DNA of 64,000 nucleotides from Candidatus Chlorobium masyuteum (GTDB lineage: Bacteria > Bacteroidota > Chlorobiia > Chlorobiales > Chlorobiaceae): assembly GCF_011601315.1 (NCBI RefSeq), contig NZ_JAAORA010000001.1:310001-374000 (forward strand), given 5' to 3'. Of this stretch, positions 1 through 8,257 are shown one piece after another (the stretch's first letter is position 1; each line of letters begins with the position of its first letter). Made by a program: the position numbers and the translations under genes. The notes under the pieces are model-generated. The model saw only the letters and a program-made list of their open reading frames with translations, was not told where the DNA came from and searched no databases.

Positions 1-374
1 GATCCATGACACAAAAGAATATTGCAGCCCTCAATCTCCAGTTGCATCGGATGCGGAAGTGAACACAGTTCATTGAGTGACTGCTCGTCAAGCTGATCAA
101 TTGCAGTGCGCAATCCGGATCCATAACGACAAGTCATCCGGAAGAGAAAATCCTCATCGCTTCTGGCTGTATGAAGCATCTCCTCATGGTTCCCTCTCAC
201 AATGAACCGCTTCCATGGTCGCAGTAATTCCAGAACTTCAGAAGGAAAAAAATAATAACCAACAAGATCACCTGTAACAAGAAGTGTTTCTACTCCTGAT
301 AATGCTGCAGATTGCAAGACTGCTTTTAAGGCAACATGATTGGCATGTATATCTCCCATCAAACCGATTTTCAT
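1..374 (-). CDS. Metallophosphoesterase (calcineurin-like), 3' end cut by window edge
   Basis: The 124 N-terminal residues are visible; the gene runs off the left edge. Calcineurin-like phosphoesterase motifs appear in order: GDIHAN near residue 8, GDLVG near 35, GNHEE near 62, and the start of the last metal motif, CHG, at the edge. These residues bind the dinuclear metal centre of this family (YfcE/MJ0936-like phosphodiesterases). The start is the ATG at 372-374, which overlaps the stop codon of the upstream epimerase gene by an ATGA, so the two are probably translationally coupled. It is the last visible gene of the polysaccharide cluster. Its substrate cannot be told from sequence; a role in the sugar pathway is only suggested by position. 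Confidence 0.85.
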   Translation of the reverse strand, partial: MKIGLMGDIHANHVALKAVLQSAALSGVETLLVTGDLVGYYFFPSEVLELLRPWKRFIVRGNHEEMLHTARSDEDFLFRMTCRYGSGLRTAIDQLDEQSLNELCSLPHPMQLEIEGCNILLCHG

Positions 375-1219
375 CGATCGCCAGAAGAATACATATTAAT
401 CACAGAATCGCGGAAACTTCCAGAAAGAGCAAACTCTTTTGAAGGAATAATGATTTGATCCATTGCTTCCAACCCTTCATGTCTCTCCGGTGATTGGCCA
501 GGAAGAAAAACATCACACAATATTTGCAACATATCAGCTACTGAATGGACTTCATTCCCTGCAACAAGATGAGTTCCTTCAATGTTATGATCAAGCACAC
601 AGCTTATTATTCCAGCAACATCTTTTACATAAATATAGTTACGTTTTGCACTTCCTCTGCCTATCATTGCTGGAGGTTGACCGCTTGAGACACACTTGAT
701 TGCGCGATTCAAGCCAAGATGAGTCGGACCATCAAGACCAAAAACACCTCCAATTCTGAGAATGGAATAACGCACTCCGGAAGCCTGAATAAGCTGCTCT
801 GCGAGCCATTTGCTTTTCATATAGGCAGTATCTGGTCTATCGGGTGTATCAGCATCGATTTGTGTCGTGTTAATACCGGAAACAAGTGCTGCTGATGCAA
901 AAACAAAAACAGCATCCCACTGCTTTGCCAAAAGCAGGAGTGAAGCTGTTGCTGCAACATTTGCGGCAAAAATATCTCCCAAAGATAGATCGCCAAATCC
1001 AACCATTGTAGCCAGGTGAACTATGGCATCAATTTTTGGTAATCGCTTCAGTGTTTCAGAAAAAGCTGCATCTTCAAGATCGAGCTTGATCGCACCCTCC
1101 CCGACTGGACTCCGCATTGCAGGAATAACGGTCCATCCACCAATGCGCAAGCGTTTCACCGTTTCGCGACCGACAAAGCCATTTGCACCGGTCACAAGCA
1201 CCCTCTTCTTGTGATCCAT
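371..1219 (-). CDS. NAD-dependent epimerase/dehydratase (extended SDR)
   Basis: A 282-residue short-chain dehydrogenase/reductase. The Rossmann motif GANGFVG lies at residues 11-17 and the catalytic Tyr-Lys pair in YMKSK at about 133-137. This is the architecture of the GalE/WcaG sugar-nucleotide epimerase family. The ATG directly abuts the stop codon of the upstream methyltransferase (no gap), and its own stop overlaps the next start. It sits at the distal end of the nonulosonic-acid-like cluster, so a nucleotide-sugar substrate is likely, but the exact reaction (epimerase, reductase or dehydratase) is not determined. Confidence 0.85.
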   Translation of the reverse strand: MDHKKRVLVTGANGFVGRETVKRLRIGGWTVIPAMRSPVGEGAIKLDLEDAAFSETLKRLPKIDAIVHLATMVGFGDLSLGDIFAANVAATASLLLLAKQWDAVFVFASAALVSGINTTQIDADTPDRPDTAYMKSKWLAEQLIQASGVRYSILRIGGVFGLDGPTHLGLNRAIKCVSSGQPPAMIGRGSAKRNYIYVKDVAGIISCVLDHNIEGTHLVAGNEVHSVADMLQILCDVFLPGQSPERHEGLEAMDQIIIPSKEFALSGSFRDSVINMYSSGDR

Positions 1220-2110
1220 TCAGTGTTTTTCTGATGATCTTAGAAATGCAGTAATGTCTCTGCCAATCCCCAGCTTTGCTGCCGCAGACCAAAACCTGAT
1301 AACATCTTCGGTTTTCTGTTTATGCAAAAGATTTTCAATCTCTACTCGCGCCTTATGGGCAGCTTTACCAACAGACTTGTTTGCAACATAGTTTGATCCC
1401 GGATGAAAAAGGAACCATTCAACCGGAAAATCACCGAGTATGTCAAGACAGTCATAACCAGTTGCTCTTGCAGTGTTGGCCAGGCTATAGTAATCAAAAT
1501 ATGATAAATGATCAGGCGGTGCAATCCAGAATGCCCGGTCTATATGCTGAGACTCCAATGCACACTGTTGGGTGAGTGAGCAGTCATTAGGAACAGTTAT
1601 GATGGCTATCCCTCTTGGAGCAAGTAAAGATCTCAGAGACTCAAGCAGTTTAATCGGATCAATCACATGTTCAAGCACATTTTGCAACCACACCACATCA
1701 TACACTTTACCGTCACTTATTTCAGCTTGTAGTAGCCCAAATACATCACCGGTCACCAGGGCATCCAAACAATCAGGGTTTTTAGATTCAACTCCTGCTG
1801 AACTAAAATCAAAACCTTTTACTCGCCAGCCATGTTCACGAAAAAATGCCAATGCATACCCCTCCCCGCAACCAACATCAAGCATAGTTCCGACATCTCC
1901 ATCGGAAATAGATCTATACCGATATACAACAGCATATCTCTGCTCAATTTTTGCCCGAAAATACGCCAGTTCAGCCTTACTATACTCTACTTCATAGCTA
2001 CCTTTTGCTTCCTGATAGTACTTTTCAGCGTAGTAACGTTGCAATTCAGCGGGTGTTGGCTTATCAGCTATCTCCCAGAATCCAAGCGGGTGCTTTTTGA
2101 GTCTATCCAT
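1220..2110 (-). CDS. Class I SAM-dependent methyltransferase
   Basis: A 296-residue protein with the SAM-binding motif I DVGCGEGYAL near residue 78, an acidic motif II region (VKGFDFS), and a post-motif segment VWLQNVLEHVIDP typical of Methyltransf_11/23 proteins. The N-terminal 60 residues form an extra helical part. It lies between pseG and an SDR gene in the same transcription direction. Methylation of a sugar or a lipid-linked glycan is the natural guess, but this is inference from context. A 57-bp gap separates it from pseG. Confidence 0.85.
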   Translation of the reverse strand: MDRLKKHPLGFWEIADKPTPAELQRYYAEKYYQEAKGSYEVEYSKAELAYFRAKIEQRYAVVYRYRSISDGDVGTMLDVGCGEGYALAFFREHGWRVKGFDFSSAGVESKNPDCLDALVTGDVFGLLQAEISDGKVYDVVWLQNVLEHVIDPIKLLESLRSLLAPRGIAIITVPNDCSLTQQCALESQHIDRAFWIAPPDHLSYFDYYSLANTARATGYDCLDILGDFPVEWFLFHPGSNYVANKSVGKAAHKARVEIENLLHKQKTEDVIRFWSAAAKLGIGRDITAFLRSSEKH

Positions 2111-2167
2111 AATGTTTGTTGAAACCCGCTTGCCTTAGAATATCGGCCTACAGGATAAATTAATGAA

Positions 2168-3217
2168 CTAATTATCTCTTGTCATTGAAAACATCGCATC
2201 CGATACTGATACCCGATTTTCCCCAATAAGCTTATGGGCTGCACACGAAATATTTTGCACTTCTTGTGGATTTGCGATCATTTCGTTAATTGCAAATGCA
2301 TAATCAACGGGTGTAAGTTTGTCTGCCCAACCAAGATATTTAATCGCTCCCGTCTCAGCAACATCCTCTGTCGTCTGTTCCTGATTAGCAGCAAAAACAA
2401 CTGTCAATGACGGAAGCCCGAGGAAGCAACGCTCCCACATTGATGACCCGCCAGCACCAATGGCAAGATCTACTGACGATATCAACTCAGCCATGTTGCT
2501 AACCTGACAATGGAATATCAGGTTAGACGTAGTTGAGCATAAGCGCTCAATCTCATTTCGAAAAGGATTTGCACTCCCGATAACAATATCGACATGAATG
2601 TCCGAGCGATTCAGCAACCGCAATGCTTCAATTGCTTTTTTTGTCTGATTTGTTGAGTCACTCCCGCCGAAGAAAATCATAATGCGACGCACAACACCAT
2701 CTCTATTTCTGAGCCGTTGCCTCTCGGCAACAAACTCTGGACGCAACAACAGATATGACGGTCCAAGTAAAGTGATGCATTGTTCTGGCACCAATCCTTT
2801 ATAGCGCTGGTCAAGATCACGGTAATAGTTCTGATCAAGAAGTAAATCACAACCATGATGGCGATTCGCCAGGTCATCAATAACCATAAATTTGCGGGTA
2901 TGTGCTCGAAGCCTGCTCTCCCAAGCTATATCAAGCTCATAATTATCAACAACAATCCAATCAAGGCCATCTGGAAATAGCCGTCCAGCAATATGAATCG
3001 TCTCTTCAGCATCAAACTGCTGTGACCAATTACCTTCGATGGCAACCGTCTGATAACCACGAGCAGTCAATAGTTCGAACATTTTACCTGGTACATTGCG
3101 ACATACAAATGCAACATTCATTCCTTTGGAACGTAATTGATCAGCAAGTGTCAGGCAACGCATGACATGACCACTGCCAATTACTAATGAGGCATCGGCA
3201 CGAATCAGCACATTCAT
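2168..3217 (-). CDS. pseG: PseG-type UDP-sugar hydrolase
   Basis: A 349-residue GT-B-fold protein. The N-terminus begins with RADASLVIGSGHVMRCLTLA, the signature of PseG, which hydrolyses UDP-2,4-diacetamido-2,4,6-trideoxy-beta-L-altropyranose to the free sugar in pseudaminic acid synthesis. The C-terminal half has the nucleotide-binding loop GAGGSSMWERCFLGLPSLTV. An upstream in-frame TTG (3223) exists; the ATG at 3215-3217 is preferred because the conserved domain begins there. In some bacteria PseG is fused to the acetyltransferase PseH; this protein is too short for that, and no PseH is seen nearby. Confidence 0.88.
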   Translation of the reverse strand: MNVLIRADASLVIGSGHVMRCLTLADQLRSKGMNVAFVCRNVPGKMFELLTARGYQTVAIEGNWSQQFDAEETIHIAGRLFPDGLDWIVVDNYELDIAWESRLRAHTRKFMVIDDLANRHHGCDLLLDQNYYRDLDQRYKGLVPEQCITLLGPSYLLLRPEFVAERQRLRNRDGVVRRIMIFFGGSDSTNQTKKAIEALRLLNRSDIHVDIVIGSANPFRNEIERLCSTTSNLIFHCQVSNMAELISSVDLAIGAGGSSMWERCFLGLPSLTVVFAANQEQTTEDVAETGAIKYLGWADKLTPVDYAFAINEMIANPQEVQNISCAAHKLIGENRVSVSDAMFSMTRDN

Positions 3218-3239
3218 AAACAACCCATGTGCTTTTCAA

Positions 3240-4025
3240 TTAAATAATGTCGCGATAAAGATCGGGGACCCTATCCTGACGGGTAGAAAATCCAAGTCTG
3301 AAACTATCCAACAACTGACGATTCACCTGAAAAATATCAATTTCACCTTCTGTAATCAACGGTTCCAGATAATCCCCGTTTGCATCAATTATAACCGAAC
3401 TACGTTCGTACTCAAATCCATTGCCATCTATACCGGTTCGATTAACCCCGATGACGTATACCTGATTTTCAATAGCTCTTGCCCGAAGTAGAGCCATCCA
3501 GTGATCAACCCGACGTTTAGGCCAGTTAGCAATATTGACGAGCACATCACAATCTTTGGCTAAAGCACTGTAAAGCTCCGGAAAACGTAAATCATAACAG
3601 ATAGATAATCCTAACCTGAATTCCGGCAGTTTCACTTTGGCAAGCATACGCCCCGGCAGGAAAACACGGTCTTCACCTGCAAAAGAAAATGGATGAATTT
3701 TAACATATCGGGCTTGCTCAATACCTTCTGGAGAAAAAACAATTTGCGTGTTGGCAGCCTTCTCCTCTTCCTGCAAAACAACTCCGGCAACAAGCCAAAT
3801 CCCATACTTTTTTGCTATTTCCCCGAATGCATGGATAGATGATGATGTAGCGGAAATCTCGGCAATTTGCCAGATATTCATTGAAAAACCGGTAAGGGTC
3901 ATTTCCGGAAAAATCACCAGCTCAGCGCCATAAGTAACTGCCCGAACGGTCAGCTCAACACAACGGTTCAGGTTATAGGGCTTGTCTTCCCACTTCTGAT
4001 CAAGAGAAATCAGTGCAACTTTCAA
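3240..4025 (-). CDS. Carbon-nitrogen hydrolase (nitrilase superfamily)
   Basis: A 261-residue nitrilase-superfamily amidase. The Glu-Lys-Cys catalytic triad is visible: E41 in FPEMTLTGF, K109 in YVKIHPFSF and C143 in SICYDLRFPELY. The overall pattern resembles omega-amidase/YafV-type enzymes. The start codon is TTG at 4023-4025, supported by AGGGAT about 8 nt upstream and by conserved sequence right at the N-terminus. It is embedded between a class III aminotransferase and pseG in the sugar cluster, which is unusual for this family. It might remove or transfer an amide group, or recycle the product of the aminotransferase amino donor; both are speculation. Confidence 0.85.
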   Translation of the reverse strand: MKVALISLDQKWEDKPYNLNRCVELTVRAVTYGAELVIFPEMTLTGFSMNIWQIAEISATSSSIHAFGEIAKKYGIWLVAGVVLQEEEKAANTQIVFSPEGIEQARYVKIHPFSFAGEDRVFLPGRMLAKVKLPEFRLGLSICYDLRFPELYSALAKDCDVLVNIANWPKRRVDHWMALLRARAIENQVYVIGVNRTGIDGNGFEYERSSVIIDANGDYLEPLITEGEIDIFQVNRQLLDSFRLGFSTRQDRVPDLYRDII

Positions 4026-4055
4026 TCTTTATATCCCTGATTAGATTATACCAGA

Positions 4056-5396
4056 TCAGATTATCTTGCGGAAAACCGGTTTTGCCGGGCGCCCAATCAG
4101 CAGACTCTCGGTGGACCCTGAATCAACAGCTTTACGATAGATGGCACATGATTCATCGAATGCCATTGCAATATGATCCATCTCCGGCTGCTGATGAGAC
4201 CATGTCGGATAGAACATGCCCTGAAACAATACGCCGCGGGCAATCATTTCCTGCATCATCAAGGTACGATAGGTATCATCGGGTACACCTTCAGCGTTTC
4301 GGCAAACCAGAACGAAAAGACAAGGGTAACCTGGAAGTTCAAGAAAACTGCCAAGACCATGCTTGAGCACGATCTGCTCAAGCCGCTGCTTGAGAGCTTC
4401 CCCTCTCTGCCAATTGCTCTCGATCATGTTGTGATGCTTGAACTCTTTAATGGTGGCAATCATTGCCGCCAGACCTGTTGTCTCCGCTCCATGAGTGGTT
4501 GAAATCAGGAACAGTTTGTCATCGCCTTCACGCCTTATACCTCCAATTTCCATAATATCCGCTCGACCGGTCAATGCGCAGGCAGAAAATCCATTGGCTA
4601 TGCCTTTGCCCCAGGTCGCCATATCGGGCTTGACACCATAAAAGTGCTGAGCCCCTTTCAAATCCCATTTGAAACCGGAAATCATTTCATCAAGAATCAA
4701 AAGCACACCTCGCTCCTTGCAAAGAGCCGCCACCTTGTGCAGAAAATCATTTTTTGGTGGATCGAATTTAACCGGCTCCATGATAAGGCAGGCAATGTCA
4801 TGATCATTACCGGCAAGCAGAGCTTCAACAGATTCATAATTGTTATAGCTGAACGTAGCCGTCATTTCACGGACTTTTGCAGGAATTCCCCGATCACAAG
4901 GCGTCGTAACAATGAACCAGTCGTCGTAGCTGAAAAAGTTATGTTCCCGGGCAAGTGCAACCCGATTTCGTCCTGTATAAGCGCGAGCAAGCTTGACTGC
5001 TGCAGTTGTCACCGTAGAACCGTTTTTGGCAAATTTCACCATGTCACCGGACTGCACTGTGTCAAGAAATATTTTTGCCGCCTCAAGCTCAATAGCTGCA
5101 GGACGCTGGAAGTTGGTACCCTGAAAGGCAGCCTCACATACGGCCTTGGCAACAGGCTCATATCCATGACCTATACAAACTGATGTCAATCCCATACTGC
5201 AATCAATAAATTCATTGCCGTCAAGATCCCACAAACGGGCTCCTTTGCCGTGGGTAATAGCAGCTGGCGCATTTAAAGGAAACTGATCGTCACCTTTAGA
5301 GTAGGTATGAGCTCCTCCAGGTATCAAATTGTGCACTCTGGAGGAAAACTCTTTCGATTTTTCGTAATTACTTATTTTATCAATCATAATAGCCAT
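4056..5396 (-). CDS. Class III aminotransferase, glutamate-1-semialdehyde aminomutase-like
   Basis: A 446-residue PLP enzyme of fold type I. Visible features: N-terminal LIPGGAHTYSKGDDQFP, FAKNGSTVTTAAVKLARAYT, the PLP-ring aspartate in LILDEMISGF, and the Schiff-base lysine in ATWGKGIANG. It resembles glutamate-1-semialdehyde aminomutases but sits in a sugar cluster, so it more likely transaminates a carbonyl on a sugar or on the glycan precursor (inference). ATG at 5394-5396 is chosen; the ATG at 5385-5387 is an alternative. Longer in-frame starts would overlap the upstream cytidylyltransferase and lack homologous character. It is not assigned as hemL. Confidence 0.82.
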   Translation of the reverse strand: MAIMIDKISNYEKSKEFSSRVHNLIPGGAHTYSKGDDQFPLNAPAAITHGKGARLWDLDGNEFIDCSMGLTSVCIGHGYEPVAKAVCEAAFQGTNFQRPAAIELEAAKIFLDTVQSGDMVKFAKNGSTVTTAAVKLARAYTGRNRVALAREHNFFSYDDWFIVTTPCDRGIPAKVREMTATFSYNNYESVEALLAGNDHDIACLIMEPVKFDPPKNDFLHKVAALCKERGVLLILDEMISGFKWDLKGAQHFYGVKPDMATWGKGIANGFSACALTGRADIMEIGGIRREGDDKLFLISTTHGAETTGLAAMIATIKEFKHHNMIESNWQRGEALKQRLEQIVLKHGLGSFLELPGYPCLFVLVCRNAEGVPDDTYRTLMMQEMIARGVLFQGMFYPTWSHQQPEMDHIAMAFDESCAIYRKAVDSGSTESLLIGRPAKPVFRKII

Positions 5397-5424
5397 AAAT
5401 ATGTTATTTGAACCCTTCTGCCGT

Positions 5425-6183
5425 TCAACTCCAGTTATACATAGTGGCATAACCCGTTTCAGTGAACGGTGCAATTAATTTTATCAACTCGGGATGCGCA
5501 TCCAAAAACTTCACAATTTCCGGAACAGGGATTCTTGGAGCAAAACTTTTAAGCGTGTTGAATACGACCCGGCATACAGCAAGATCTTCCGGATTATCAA
5601 CTGTCAGTCGAAGATCTTTCCGTACCATTTCTGCTGGGGGATGGGGTCTGAGTATTATGAAATTTTGATTGTGCTCCCGGATGTAGAGCGTACAAAGCTC
5701 AGAACGATGTTTTTTATCCCCTTTTTCATGCGACTCTTCGAGCGCCTTAAGTGAGATGATTTCAAACCCGCATCCGTCAATGACATCATCCAGAAAAGTG
5801 GCATCAGCATTTTCCTCCTGATGCTGCCGCCAAAAATCATCAACAGGGTCAAAATAGAGAAAGGGTGATTCACTTGTCACCCGAAAGATGTCCGTTGCCC
5901 CTGAGATCTGGCCGCATTTGACAAGGCGGGAGAGTACATCAATCTCATCGCCAACGACATATCTGATTCCCTTCTCTTCTGCTATGGTCTTAAAAACTTC
6001 ATTTTCAACTCCGGCAGAGATACCCAGCACAATCTCATCTACAGAATCAATTGTGCGCAAACATGCGATGATATTATCAAGTATGCGAATGCCCTGCTCA
6101 ACATCAAGGTTCTGGAGCGGTTTGCCGTAAAGGCGGGATCCTTGATTCCGGCAGGCAATAGCAGCAACAAGTCGTCTTTTCAT
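5425..6183 (-). CDS. SpsF-type cytidylyltransferase
   Basis: A 252-residue nucleotidyltransferase-fold protein. The N-terminal motif VAAIACRNQGSRLYGKPL corresponds to the nucleotide-binding loop of CMP-sugar synthetases, and a late LRLTVDNPEDLAVC motif is typical of the SpsF/acylneuraminate cytidylyltransferase family. It is the best candidate in the window for activating the NeuB product to a CMP-sugar, the role PseF plays in the classical pathway. ATG at 6181-6183 is chosen over the TTG six bases upstream; GAGG is directly adjacent. It follows the NeuB-family gene after an 11-bp gap. Confidence 0.82.
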   Translation of the reverse strand: MKRRLVAAIACRNQGSRLYGKPLQNLDVEQGIRILDNIIACLRTIDSVDEIVLGISAGVENEVFKTIAEEKGIRYVVGDEIDVLSRLVKCGQISGATDIFRVTSESPFLYFDPVDDFWRQHQEENADATFLDDVIDGCGFEIISLKALEESHEKGDKKHRSELCTLYIREHNQNFIILRPHPPAEMVRKDLRLTVDNPEDLAVCRVVFNTLKSFAPRIPVPEIVKFLDAHPELIKLIAPFTETGYATMYNWS

Positions 6184-6194
6184 CCTCAAATAAT

Positions 6195-7196
6195 CTAAAA
6201 GATATCTGCAGGCAAAATAGGAGAGTTAATGCAAATATCGCGGTTAAGAGTTTTCTGATATACTGATGTCAAATCTGTTACAACCTGTTCAGATGATGTT
6301 CGCTTTAACACCAGATCAGCAGGAACGATTGTTGCACCCTGATTAAGGTCTCTGCTCGCTACTACGTGGCGCCTGATCATTTTGCGATAAGCCTGCTCCG
6401 CTTCAGCCATCCCGAAATCCTCAATATCTTCTTCTCTACCAAGGGCTTCGAAACAATCTCGAATAGTCCGGGTAAACTCCGCAAATTCATCAGGATTTAA
6501 TGCCGATTCATGGTCCTCCAATTCCATGACCTTGCCAAGAGTCATATGCTTTTCAATCACTTTTGCGCCCGCACCAACAGCTGTTGCGGCCAAAGCATAA
6601 CGTAAAGGATTGTCAGGCGATGCATGATCAGAAAATCCGATTGAAACATTGGGAGAATGTCGTGCAAATCGTGCTGCAAGCATGCTGACACGAGCTATCT
6701 GGTTACTCTCATTAGGGGTAGGGTAACCCTGAAAGCCAAGCAAAACGATCACGTCCTTCTCTTTAAGTATATCAAGGGCTTGCTGCAATTCAGAAGAATA
6801 AGCTCCTCCGGCACCAAGTATAATTTTTTTTACAGAACTTTTGGCAACCGCAGTTAAGAGCGCAATGTTGGCAATATCGGTACCGTGTATCTTTACCGCT
6901 GCAACCCGAATACGCGCAGCCAGTTCAAGACTGCGTAACCCAAAAATATCAACGTGTAACTGAATTCCCAGTTCAGCCGCATAGTTCGACAATCCTTCCC
7001 AGACTTCGTCTGCCATTTCAAGTGATCGGAACAGCTCATAGTATTTATAGTCTGGAGTGGCCAGTTCATCGGCATAAACAAGCTGATATTTTACAGCATC
7101 CGAACCAGCTGAAGCTGCTGCTTTCATAAGTAAACGAGCTTGCTCTGACCTCCCTTCGAAACCCTGTGCCAGTTCGGCTATAATTTCAATGGTCAT
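6195..7196 (-). CDS. NeuB/PseI-family nonulosonic acid synthase
   Basis: A 333-residue protein of the N-acetylneuraminate synthase family, which condenses phosphoenolpyruvate with a six-carbon 2,4-diamino sugar. The TIM-barrel part shows DAVKYQLVYADEL, VKIHGTDIANIALL, the SIGFSDH motif and GAKVIEKHMTL with a following DHESALNPDEF. An antifreeze/SAF-like C-terminal domain starts near residue 265 (RRHVVASRDLNQGATI). The N-terminal barrel is rather divergent from typical NeuB (ELAQGFEGR in place of the usual His-containing strand). With PseB, PseC and PseG nearby it should act as the PseI step, though the substrate may be modified. Confidence 0.85.
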   Translation of the reverse strand: MTIEIIAELAQGFEGRSEQARLLMKAAASAGSDAVKYQLVYADELATPDYKYYELFRSLEMADEVWEGLSNYAAELGIQLHVDIFGLRSLELAARIRVAAVKIHGTDIANIALLTAVAKSSVKKIILGAGGAYSSELQQALDILKEKDVIVLLGFQGYPTPNESNQIARVSMLAARFARHSPNVSIGFSDHASPDNPLRYALAATAVGAGAKVIEKHMTLGKVMELEDHESALNPDEFAEFTRTIRDCFEALGREEDIEDFGMAEAEQAYRKMIRRHVVASRDLNQGATIVPADLVLKRTSSEQVVTDLTSVYQKTLNRDICINSPILPADIF

Positions 7197-7248
7197 TGTT
7201 ATGAGGGTGTTGTTATTAACATTTTTAATTTCCGGAGAGCAAAGAGTG

Positions 7249-8133
7249 TCATGTTAACACATCCCAGTTTGCAGGATTGATCAAGCGAAGATCACTTGTT
7301 TTAAGGGTATCTGATAATTCGGGGAAATCACCTGATGAAGCCGAAAGAATTTCACGTAATTGCTGTGGGCTATCAACACCCACTATCACTTTGGAGATTT
7401 GTGGAAATGACAGCACATAACGAAGACAGGCCTGCAATGGTGTAATGCCATTAAGATATAGCCATCTATCCCAATCAGACCAGAGCGGCCCCCATGATTT
7501 GAATTTCTCGGGTCGATGAGCTGATGACATCAAAAGCAAACCCTGAAGAAATACGGAACGCACATGCAGTTCTGTACCAAGCTCACCTAAACGGTCCAAC
7601 CAGCCTGTTTCAATCAGGCGTCGATCTAAAATATTAAATGGTGCCTGAACAAGATCAAATTGAAATCGGGAACAAAGCATATCAAGCTCGGAAGGATCAT
7701 AGATCGAAATTCCTATCTTTCCAACCACTCCGTCATGCTTGAGAGATTGCAGAATGCTGAAAAGGCTTTCCCCATGTTTTTCAACTAACTGCTGTGGACG
7801 ATGAAGCAGAAGTCCATCAAGAGTGCTGACGTTCAACCTTCGCATTGACCCGCTAACAGATGCAGTTACCCATTGCACTATATCAGTACAATCATCAGGT
7901 AGGTGAGGCAGTTTTGAAACAATTCGCCAATCTGAAACCCCAATCTCGCCGAGTCGCTTCTCACTGTCACCATAAGCTATCGCAGTATCTATTGTATTGA
8001 TACCATTATAAGCAGCAAGCCTTAATATTCCCTGTCCCACCTCTCGCGATATTTGTCCTCCATCGTTAGCGATACCATATCTCATACCAAATTGAGCGGA
8101 TCCGATAGCAATGCGAGAAAGTATATTGGACAT
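7249..8133 (-). CDS. Aldo/keto reductase family protein
   Basis: A 294-residue TIM-barrel oxidoreductase. Family marks are IAIGSAQFGMRYG at the N-terminus, NTIDTAIAYGDSEKRLGE with the conserved Asp and catalytic Tyr, LLLHRPQQ containing the catalytic His, VGKIGISIYDPSEL, and a C-terminal cofactor loop KVIVGVDSPQQL. Similar reductases accompany several nonulosonic-acid clusters. It lies between pseC and the NeuB-family gene. It could reduce a keto-sugar intermediate using NAD(P)H, but no reaction can be assigned. Confidence 0.85.
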   Translation of the reverse strand: MSNILSRIAIGSAQFGMRYGIANDGGQISREVGQGILRLAAYNGINTIDTAIAYGDSEKRLGEIGVSDWRIVSKLPHLPDDCTDIVQWVTASVSGSMRRLNVSTLDGLLLHRPQQLVEKHGESLFSILQSLKHDGVVGKIGISIYDPSELDMLCSRFQFDLVQAPFNILDRRLIETGWLDRLGELGTELHVRSVFLQGLLLMSSAHRPEKFKSWGPLWSDWDRWLYLNGITPLQACLRYVLSFPQISKVIVGVDSPQQLREILSASSGDFPELSDTLKTSDLRLINPANWDVLT

Positions 8134-8257
8134 GTTTTATAAGACTAATAACTCAAACGTTTTAACTTCTTATGTATCGTTTAATTGTATTGATATCTGA
8201 TTTAATACCGATACAGCATATCGAAACAAAAGCATATTTCAACCAGATAGGTAACAA

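Noticed and set aside
4056-5396. hemL (glutamate-1-semialdehyde aminomutase for tetrapyrrole synthesis)
   Set aside because: Family match is clear, but the gene lies inside a sugar cluster, so a heme-pathway role is not supported by context.
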